A DNA stretch of 18,427 bases, from the NCBI GenBank assembly GCA_964643005.1, contig CAZXQI010000076.1, positions 1 through 18,427 of the forward strand. Reading direction: 5' to 3'. Source of the DNA: UBA6168 sp964643005 (GTDB lineage Bacteria > Bacteroidota > Bacteroidia > Chitinophagales > Saprospiraceae). Below, piece after piece: positions 12,263-18,427 of this stretch. The notes under the pieces are model-generated. The model was not told the DNA's origin. It searched no databases and was given only the letters and a program-made list of their open reading frames with translations. The translations under genes and the position numbers were made by a program. Each line of letters starts with the position of its first letter. The stretch's first letter is position 1.

Positions 12263-14080
12263 ATGCAGTCTTTTTTTCGCCTGCTTTCTCATTTAAAAAA
12301 TTACAAGGCTCTCATCGTGGGCAACATTGCCAGCAACCTGCTCATGGTTGTCTTTTCAGTGGTGAGCATTCCGGCCATCATTCCGTTTCTGAACATACTG
12401 TTAGACCAGCAGCCCATCGTGACCGTCGCTCCTGCCGGGGCGCTCTCCACCGCCAATTTTACGGAGTACGTCAATTATTTTTTGAGTCAGGTCATTTTGG
12501 AAAAAGGGAAGCACAGAGCCTTGTTGTACGCCCTGGTATTAGTCATCATTTTATATTTTTTCAAAAACCTGTTTCGCTATCTGGCGCAATTTTTCCTTTC
12601 GCCCGTGCGCAACGGCGTCGTGCGGGACATCCGCCAGGAGCTGTATGAAAAAATGCTGGCGCTGCCGCTTTCCTACTTCTCCGAAGAGCGCAAAGGCGAC
12701 CTGCTTGCGCGCATGACCGTGGATGTGCAGGAAGTCGAATCGAGCATCCTCAATGTATTGGAAGTCATCGCCAGGGAGCCGCTGCTCATCATCGGCGCCT
12801 TTGGATTTATGATTTATGTCAGCCCTTCCATGACCTTGTTCGTGCTGGGGCTATTAGTATTTACAGGCTTAGTCATCGGGAGGATAGGGAAAATGCTCAA
12901 GCGCCAGTCCCGAAAAGTACAGGAGCGGCTGGGGCTGTTAGTTTCCATGATGGAAGAGGGCATCAGCGGCCTGCGCATCATCAAGGGCTTCAATGCTGAA
13001 AAATTTCAGTCTGGTATTTTTAAGAAAGAAAACAACGAGTACCGACGGCTATTGGTGAGATTGCTCTGGCGCAAGGATTTATCCTCCCCGCTCACGGAGT
13101 TCCTCGGCGTGGCGACGGTAGCCGTGTTGATTTGGTACGGCTATAGCGAGGTGCAAAAGGGCATCCTTACCGTGCCGACTTTCTTCGCCATGCTGTACGC
13201 CTTTTTCAGCATGATAGAGCCGGCGAAAAAATTTGCCTCTGCATTTTACAATGTGCAAAAAGGCATGGCCGCCGTGGAGCGTATTGACAGTTTCCGTCAG
13301 GCAGATTTGAAAATTTTTGAAAAAAAAGACGCTCTTTCCATTCGGGAATTCAAATCGTCCATCGAGTACAGGGGGGTTAATTTTTCCTATCAAAACAGCG
13401 CTCGAACGGCTCTTTCAAACATTAGTCTCAGTATTCCCTGCGGAAAGGTTATCGCTCTCGTCGGCGCATCCGGCGCAGGAAAAAGTACTTTGGTGGATCT
13501 GCTCCCCCGCCTGCACGAGGTGGAGCAGGGCGATATCCTGATAGACGGCCTTAACATCAAAGACCTGAAAATCAAAAGCCTGCGTTCACTCATGGGCATC
13601 GTCACCCAGGAGGCGGTGCTCTTTAACGAGACCATTTTCAACAACATCGCCTTTGGCCTCCAGGGGGTATCGCAGGAGGCCGTAGAGCAGGCTGCTAAAA
13701 TTGCTCACGCCCACGAGTTCATCCTCGAAACCTCGGAAGGCTACCAGACCAATATCGGCGATCGGGGCGTGAAACTCAGCGGCGGGCAACGCCAGCGCCT
13801 GACCATCGCCCGCGCCGTACTGGCCAATCCCCCCATCCTTATCCTCGACGAAGCTACCTCCGCCCTCGATTCGGAATCGGAGCGATTAGTGCAATCTGCA
13901 TTGGACGCCCTGATGAAAAATCGCACAGCCATCGTCATCGCCCACCGGCTCTCCACCGTGCAACACGCCGACCAAATCATCGTGATGAAAGAAGGAAGAA
14001 TCATTGAGCAGGGAACACACGATGAACTCATGCGCAAAAAAGGAGAGTACGAAAAATTGGTAGCGCTCCAATCATTTTAA
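12263..14080 (+). CDS. ABC transporter, fused permease/ATPase (MsbA-like exporter)
   Basis: A 605-residue half-transporter that would work as a homodimer in the inner membrane, flipping or exporting a lipid or hydrophobic compound. Residues 1-325 are the six-helix type I exporter domain (for example GNIASNLLMVVFSVVSIPAII and LLYALVLVIILYFF), including the coupling-helix region VRDIRQELYEKML. The ATPase follows: Walker A GASGAGKS (401-408), Q-loop Gln449 (VTQEAVLFNETI), signature LSGGQ (505-509), Walker B ILILDE (525-530) and H-loop His561 (IAHRLST). All catalytic parts are intact. I start at ATG 12263; a TTG at 12254 would add three residues. Resemblance to MsbA suggests lipid A export, but exporters of this fold vary widely in substrate, so I assign no symbol. 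Confidence 0.92.
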   Translation: MQSFFRLLSHLKNYKALIVGNIASNLLMVVFSVVSIPAIIPFLNILLDQQPIVTVAPAGALSTANFTEYVNYFLSQVILEKGKHRALLYALVLVIILYFFKNLFRYLAQFFLSPVRNGVVRDIRQELYEKMLALPLSYFSEERKGDLLARMTVDVQEVESSILNVLEVIAREPLLIIGAFGFMIYVSPSMTLFVLGLLVFTGLVIGRIGKMLKRQSRKVQERLGLLVSMMEEGISGLRIIKGFNAEKFQSGIFKKENNEYRRLLVRLLWRKDLSSPLTEFLGVATVAVLIWYGYSEVQKGILTVPTFFAMLYAFFSMIEPAKKFASAFYNVQKGMAAVERIDSFRQADLKIFEKKDALSIREFKSSIEYRGVNFSYQNSARTALSNISLSIPCGKVIALVGASGAGKSTLVDLLPRLHEVEQGDILIDGLNIKDLKIKSLRSLMGIVTQEAVLFNETIFNNIAFGLQGVSQEAVEQAAKIAHAHEFILETSEGYQTNIGDRGVKLSGGQRQRLTIARAVLANPPILILDEATSALDSESERLVQSALDALMKNRTAIVIAHRLSTVQHADQIIVMKEGRIIEQGTHDELMRKKGEYEKLVALQSF

Positions 14081-14448
14081 GCCCAATGGGATTAAGCAGG
14101 ATTCATCTTCGGCGTAATTCAGTAGAAATTCTTCTGTGGAAAAAATCTGTGGAATCCTTTGGGTCAGTCCCGACAAACAGGGTAATACGGCTTTTTTAGA
14201 AACTCATCTTCACTAATTTTGGAAAAAACAAAACTTACCTGCGGTTTGAGCATTAAAAATACGACCTTTCATCTCCTGGAGGGTCTGCTTTGGTTCGGTT
14301 AAATTACATTTGCAAATCAACCTCCCGGGGGGAATGTTTGAATAAAGAATCCTGCACCCATTTCGGCTTTGGAACATTCTCCATCCGGATTTATAGGAAT
14401 GGCAGCTTCCAAAATTGCCTGATTTTTTAAATAATAAAAATTGGTATT
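14081..14448. other. 368-base gap upstream of the aconitase gene
   Basis: No convincing gene on either strand. The stretch holds a repeated TCTGTGGAA (about 14134-14154), the -7-like box at 14214-14221, a second T-rich promoter-like stretch near 14290-14315 whose boxes are wrongly spaced, and an AT-rich run directly before the aconitase ATG. It probably contains the aconitase promoter and a long leader. No terminator is clear after the exporter gene. Confidence 0.45.
14214..14221 (+). promoter_or_regulatory. Candidate -7 promoter box for the aconitase gene
   Basis: TAATTTTG matches the Bacteroidota -7 consensus TAnnTTTG. About 20 bases upstream is the T-rich CTTTTTT (14191-14197) in place of a clear TTTG. 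If used, the leader to the ATG at 14449 would be about 220 bases long. An exact match of this kind can occur by chance, so the support is weak. Confidence 0.25.
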
Positions 14449-17226
14449 ATGACTAAAAAAACATCCAAATTCGTAGAAAAAATGACGATAGGCGGTAAGA
14501 CCTATAACTACTGCTCCCTGAAAGATCTCCCTGAAGGAAGCGTGGAACACCTGCCCTTTAGCATTCGGATTTTACTGGAAAACGTATTGAGGCACTACGA
14601 CGGCTTTACGATCACCGACGAGCACGTCAAAACGCTTATACACTGGACGCCAGAGGCCGTGGACAAAGATATTCCGTACATGCCTGCCCGCATTCTGATG
14701 CAGGATTTCACGGGAGTTCCCGCAGTGGTGGACATTGCATCCCTTAGAGCCGAGTATGTGCGCCACGGCAGGGACGGTCAAAAAATCAATCCCGCCATTC
14801 CTGTGGATTTGATTATTGACCACTCCGTTCAGGTGGACTATTACGGGACGAATTATTCTTATGATAAAAACGTAGAACTGGAATTTGAAAGAAATAAAGA
14901 GCGATATGAGCTGCTCAAGTGGGCGCAGAAGGGAATGAAGAATTTCACCGTCGTACCTCCCGGCATGGGTATTTGCCACCAGGTGAACCTGGAATATCTG
15001 GCCAAAGGTATTACTGCGCGGGACGGATGGCTCTTCCCCGATACTTTAGTGGGTACAGACTCTCACACACCGATGGTCAATGGTATTGGCGTGGTAGGCT
15101 GGGGCGTCGGCGGTATTGAAGCAGAAGCCGCCATGCTCGGCCAACCGATTTTCTTCACCTGTCCTCAGGTAGTAGGTCTGAAGCTAACGGGTAAAATCCC
15201 CGAAGCATGTACCGCCACCGACTTGGTCTTATCCATCACAAAAGTTCTGCGGGATACCGGCGTGGTAGGGAAATTTGTCGAAGTCTTCGGCGACGGCCTG
15301 CACAACCTGACCGTGACCGACAGAGCAACTATCGGAAACATGTCGCCCGAGTTCGGATGTACCGTTACTTACTTCCCGATAGACAATCGCACGCTGGAGT
15401 ACATGAAAACGACCAACCGAAGCGATGAGCAAATAAAAATTGTAGAAACCTATTGTAAAGAGAACCTATTGTGGAGAACAGGTAAAGAGCAAATCAGGTA
15501 CTCCTCTATCGTCGAACTCGACCTGTCCACGCTGGAGCCTACCGTCTCTGGTCCGAAACGTCCGCAGGACAAAATTCTCGTCCGCGATTTGCACAACCAG
15601 TTTGCCCATCTTCTGGATAAGGAATTTCAGCGCGAATACACCAAGCTGGATCAAAGGAAAGAATGCGCATGGCTGGCTGATGGCGGTTCGGGGACGGAGT
15701 TCGTCTTCGGCAAGGTTCCCAAAGAAAGGGAATCCTACAAGGATGTAGTCGTAAAAGAAGAGCTTCAGTCTGTGCGGATTAAGCATAAGAATCAGGAGTA
15801 CCTGCTGAGCGACGGCAGCATCGTCATTGCAGCCATCACCAGTTGCACCAACACTTCAAACCCTGCGGTGATGATAGGCGCCGGGCTGCTGGCTCGCAAC
15901 GCCGTCGAAAGGGGGCTTCGCACCAAGTCCTGGGTCAAGACTTCTCTGGCGCCCGGTTCTAAAGTGGTGACGCAATACTTAGAGCGCTCCGGTCTGAATG
16001 TGGATTTGGACGCCCTGCGCTTTCACACGGTAGGCTACGGCTGTACTTCCTGCATCGGAAACTCCGGCCCTCTGCCTCCGCATATCGCAGAAGCTGTGGA
16101 TAGAGGCGGCTTAGTGGTCGCTTCCGTATTGTCGGGCAACCGGAATTTTGAAGCCAGGGTACACCCACAGGTAAAAATGAACTTCCTGATGTCGCCCATG
16201 CTGGTAGTCGCCTATGCCTTAGTCGGCAGGGTGGATATTGATCTGATTCACGAGCCATTGGGATACGACCCCAATGGGCAGCCGGTTTATTTAAAGGAAA
16301 TATGGCCGGGGCGCGATGAAATAGTCCAGACTATCAACGATTGCGTGAAGCAGGGAGACTTCAAGGAAGTGTACGACGTCATCTTCGACGGCTCTACCGA
16401 CTGGCAAAACTTAAACGTGGCGCTGGCAGACAACTACGAATGGAATCCCAACTCCACTTATATTAAAGAGGCGCCCTTCTTTGAAAACCTCAAGGCTACT
16501 CCCAACCCAGTCCAGGATATTTCCGGCGCCAACGTATTGCTCTATCTCGGCGATTCTGTGACTACAGACCACATTTCGCCGGCGGGTAGGTTCAAAGAAG
16601 ACAGCGCTGCCGGGCAATACCTGATTGAAAACGGTGTGGCGAGCGAGCATTTCAATTCTTATGGCTCTCGTCGGGGCAACCACGAAGTCATGATGCGGGG
16701 AACCTTTGCCAACGTGCGCATCAAGAATAAGATAGCGGACAGGGAAGGGGGCTACAGTAGGTATTTCCCCACCGGCGAGGTAAAAACGGTTTATGAAACC
16801 GCCATGCAGTACATAGACAACAACACGCCGCTCATCATTTTGGCAGGAAAGGAATACGGCTCCGGCTCCTCTCGCGACTGGGCTGCTAAAGGCACTTTCC
16901 TATTGGGCGTCAAAGCTGTCATTGCCGAGAGCTATGAGCGCATCCACCGCAGCAACTTAGTGGGCATGGGCGTAGCGCCGCTCGTATTCATGGAAGGCCA
17001 AAACGCCGAAAGTTTAGGTCTGGACGGCTCCGAGTCTTTCGACATTAAAGGGCTGGCCGACAATCTCGTGCCGCATAAAATATTAGATGTCAAGGCGACG
17101 CATCCAAGTGGCAAGACGACTAAGTTCAAAGTCAAAACGCGCATGGATTCCGCCATTGAGATTGAATATTATAAAAATGATGGTATCCTGCAATATGTAC
17201 TGAGGAACTATCTGCAAAACAGCTAA
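14449..17226 (+). CDS. acnA: Aconitate hydratase, AcnA/IRP1 type
   Basis: A 925-residue aconitase that interconverts citrate and isocitrate in the citric acid cycle, using a [4Fe-4S] cluster. The cluster cysteines are present: Cys466 (AITSCTNTSNP) and Cys532/Cys535 (GYGCTSCIGNSGPL). Other signatures include GTDSHTPMVNGIGVVGWGVG (202-221), NRNFEARVHP (564-573) and, in the C-terminal swivel domain, KEYGSGSSRDWAAKG (801-815). Length and linker (about 615-690) match the AcnA/IRP1 family rather than mitochondrial-type or AcnB enzymes. It stands alone, with long gaps on both sides. The ATG at 14449 follows an AT-rich leader with no Shine-Dalgarno. Gene identity is secure. Members of this family can bind RNA when they lose the cluster, but nothing here tests that. 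Confidence 0.97.
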   Translation: MTKKTSKFVEKMTIGGKTYNYCSLKDLPEGSVEHLPFSIRILLENVLRHYDGFTITDEHVKTLIHWTPEAVDKDIPYMPARILMQDFTGVPAVVDIASLRAEYVRHGRDGQKINPAIPVDLIIDHSVQVDYYGTNYSYDKNVELEFERNKERYELLKWAQKGMKNFTVVPPGMGICHQVNLEYLAKGITARDGWLFPDTLVGTDSHTPMVNGIGVVGWGVGGIEAEAAMLGQPIFFTCPQVVGLKLTGKIPEACTATDLVLSITKVLRDTGVVGKFVEVFGDGLHNLTVTDRATIGNMSPEFGCTVTYFPIDNRTLEYMKTTNRSDEQIKIVETYCKENLLWRTGKEQIRYSSIVELDLSTLEPTVSGPKRPQDKILVRDLHNQFAHLLDKEFQREYTKLDQRKECAWLADGGSGTEFVFGKVPKERESYKDVVVKEELQSVRIKHKNQEYLLSDGSIVIAAITSCTNTSNPAVMIGAGLLARNAVERGLRTKSWVKTSLAPGSKVVTQYLERSGLNVDLDALRFHTVGYGCTSCIGNSGPLPPHIAEAVDRGGLVVASVLSGNRNFEARVHPQVKMNFLMSPMLVVAYALVGRVDIDLIHEPLGYDPNGQPVYLKEIWPGRDEIVQTINDCVKQGDFKEVYDVIFDGSTDWQNLNVALADNYEWNPNSTYIKEAPFFENLKATPNPVQDISGANVLLYLGDSVTTDHISPAGRFKEDSAAGQYLIENGVASEHFNSYGSRRGNHEVMMRGTFANVRIKNKIADREGGYSRYFPTGEVKTVYETAMQYIDNNTPLIILAGKEYGSGSSRDWAAKGTFLLGVKAVIAESYERIHRSNLVGMGVAPLVFMEGQNAESLGLDGSESFDIKGLADNLVPHKILDVKATHPSGKTTKFKVKTRMDSAIEIEYYKNDGILQYVLRNYLQNS

Positions 17227-17229
17227 GCT

Positions 17230-17315
17230 GAAATTGAGATATTGTTTGATATTGGAGTATTGAAATATGGAATTGATATTCGCTCATAAATTGATATTCC
17301 AATATCAGGCAATAT
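17230..17315. repeat. AT-rich block of repeated TTGATATT elements with inverted copies
   Basis: TTGATATT occurs three times (17246-17253, 17273-17280, 17291-17298), among related units such as ATTGAGATATTG and ATTGAAATATGG. GATATTGGA (17248-17256) is exactly inverted as TCCAATATC (17298-17306). TGATATT-CC-AATATCA (17292-17307) is a perfect local palindrome. The block starts directly after the aconitase stop and ends about 125 bases before the patatin gene. It could be a terminator-like fold, a protein-binding array or an intergenic repeat family; no T-run follows. Confidence 0.45.
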
Positions 17316-17442
17316 TATCTTGTGGCCATTCCTTTTAAAAATAGCCTTATTTTTCAAAATACTATAGAGCAATCAAACCCTGATATTTTATTTTTTCAGT
17401 AAAATACATCCTACACCATTATTTCGAATAAAATGCCGAAAG

Positions 17443-18357
17443 ATGCGGGCAATGGTTATCTCGGGCGGAGGGAGTAAGGGGGCGTTTGGCGGAGGAGTCG
17501 CCCAATACTTAATAAACGAAAGAAAGTATCACTACGACATCTTTGTGGGGACTTCCACGGGGAGCCTGATGGTTTCGCATTTTGCCCTGAATAAAGTTGA
17601 CAAGATAAAGGAAGTCTATACTTCCGTGAAGCAACGCGATATCTTTAATATTAGCCCTTTTACCATTAAAACAGACGAGAACGGGGCGAAGGAAGTGGGC
17701 ATTAACCACTTGAATGTATTGAGGGGTTTCCTAAAAGGCAGAAAGACCTTTGGCGAAAGTTTCAATCTTAGAAAGCTGATTTACAGGACTTTAACGAAAG
17801 AGGAGTTTGAAGAAATCAGAAAAATAGGCATAGAAGTAATCGTCACGGTTTCCAATTTGTCGCTGAATCAGGTGGAGTACAAATCTATCAAAGATTTTGA
17901 GTACGATGAGTTTTGCGAGTGGATTTGGATTTCCTGCAATTTCATTCCCTTTATGAGTCTGGTTAGAAAAAACGGCTGCGAATATGCGGACGGAGGTTTT
18001 GCCAGTATCGTTCCGATTGAGGAGGCCATCAACAGAGGAGCGACTATCATTGACGCCATCGTATTGGATACCGAAGTAACGAGTTTCAATCGCCTGCCTT
18101 CCAAAAATGCTTTTTCCTTATTGACGACATTGCATGCGTATATGTTTGATAGAATTGAGGAGCAAAATATACGCATAGGTAAACTGGTAGCCTCCAACAA
18201 AAACGTCATCATCAACTTCTATTATACGCCTGTTGTATTGACGACTAACTCGCTCGTGTTTGATAAGAAAATAATGACGCAATGGTGGGCAAAGGGACTT
18301 CAATATGCGAGAGAGAAAGACACCAGCTATAGCGAAGTAAAGCCATACCACCTCTGA
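17443..18357 (+). CDS. Patatin-like phospholipase family protein
   Basis: A 304-residue lipid acyl hydrolase with a Ser-Asp dyad. Near the N-terminus is the oxyanion motif GGGSKG (8-13), then the nucleophile elbow GTSTG with Ser38, and the second catalytic residue Asp183 in YADGGF. All essential motifs are intact, so an active phospholipase A or lysophospholipase is likely. There is no signal peptide or TM helix, suggesting a cytosolic or peripheral enzyme. The start at 17443 puts the oxyanion loop at its usual distance from the N-terminus; ATG 17452 (MVISGGG) is almost as good. One 60-base line I counted is 43% G+C, against 60% in a line of the aconitase gene, so it may have a different history. 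No cyclase or other defence partner adjoins it. It ends about 25 bases before a strong terminator. Confidence 0.92.
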   Translation: MRAMVISGGGSKGAFGGGVAQYLINERKYHYDIFVGTSTGSLMVSHFALNKVDKIKEVYTSVKQRDIFNISPFTIKTDENGAKEVGINHLNVLRGFLKGRKTFGESFNLRKLIYRTLTKEEFEEIRKIGIEVIVTVSNLSLNQVEYKSIKDFEYDEFCEWIWISCNFIPFMSLVRKNGCEYADGGFASIVPIEEAINRGATIIDAIVLDTEVTSFNRLPSKNAFSLLTTLHAYMFDRIEEQNIRIGKLVASNKNVIINFYYTPVVLTTNSLVFDKKIMTQWWAKGLQYAREKDTSYSEVKPYHL

Positions 18358-18382
18358 GGCCTATAATTTTTCCTTCCAACAA

Positions 18383-18416
18383 AAAAGCCCGCGTGGAATT
18401 AACCATGCGGGCTTTT
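18383..18416 (+). terminator. Strong intrinsic terminator after the patatin gene
   Basis: AAAAGCCCGCGTGG (18383-18396) pairs with CCATGCGGGCTTTT (18403-18416) around the loop AATTAA, with a single G-T wobble in 14 pairs. The stem is GC-rich in the middle, with A- and T-tracts at its ends, so it can terminate transcription from both directions. It lies 25 bases after the patatin stop codon. Confidence 0.88.
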
Positions 18417-18427
18417 CATTTCTCCCT

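Noticed and set aside
180..14152. Shared 13-mer AAAAAATCTGTGG at 192-180 (minus) and 14140-14152 (plus), both just downstream of genes
   Set aside because: In a window of this size several 13-base matches are expected by chance across both strands, more so for A-rich words. One pair is not evidence.
14294..14315. Promoter made of TTTG and TACATTTG before aconitase
   Set aside because: Both boxes can be read in the sequence, but the spacing between them is about 12 bases, well short of the usual 19-22.
17230..17315. Possible CRISPR-like array
   Set aside because: Units are 8-10 bases, irregularly spaced and imperfect, with no spacers of constant length and no cas genes.
17443..18357. Patatin phospholipase as the effector of a CBASS-type defence system
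   Set aside because: No nucleotidyltransferase, sensor or ancillary gene lies beside it; the upstream gene is aconitase and a terminator follows directly. The window ends soon after, so an off-window partner cannot be fully excluded.

Overview
The window looks like chromosomal DNA of a Bacteroidota bacterium, possibly of the Saprospiraceae/Lewinella type. This placement is inference. It rests on near-absent Shine-Dalgarno sequences, octamers matching the Bacteroidota -7 box (TAnnTTTG), a subtilase with a SPOR tail, a short CarB without the C-terminal allosteric domain, and a decayed REP-type transposase of a kind common in this phylum. Most genes are ordinary housekeeping or envelope genes; I see no phage, CRISPR array, rRNA or tRNA.

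Layout. Positions 1-229 hold two tandem terminator-like hairpins for the minus strand. Next come a minus-strand S8 peptidase with a SPOR domain (229-2107) and, divergently, an ECF sigma factor (2285-2893) followed closely by a membrane-anchored zinc-finger anti-sigma-like protein with a TPR region (2916-3698). A repeat-rich gap leads to a secreted M28 metallopeptidase (3881-5302) and then carB (5410-8250). The carB leader carries a -7-like box and two mutually exclusive hairpins, one of them terminator-like and ending exactly at the start codon.

From 8251 to 9190 there is no intact gene. This stretch holds a short protein-like minus-strand remnant (8443-8604) and a frameshifted, C-terminally truncated RAYT/IS200-like transposase (8752-9190). 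On the minus strand follow an alkaline phosphatase lipoprotein (9194-10318) and dprA (10333-11436), which probably form one transcript. The phosphatase keeps its metal ligands but has Lys-Cys where the family has Asp-Ser at the nucleophile. Diverging from dprA is a small membrane protein with an SH3-like domain (11536-12072), then an MsbA-type ABC exporter (12263-14080) preceded by a perfect 9-bp inverted repeat.

The right end holds an AcnA-type aconitase (14449-17226), an AT-rich block of repeated TTGATATT elements, a patatin-like phospholipase (17443-18357), and a strong intrinsic terminator (18383-18416).

I found no clear new multi-gene system. The strongest items are the phosphatase with cysteine at the nucleophile position, the divergent subtilase-SPOR / ECF sigma / anti-sigma-TPR module, and the possible switch-like carB leader.
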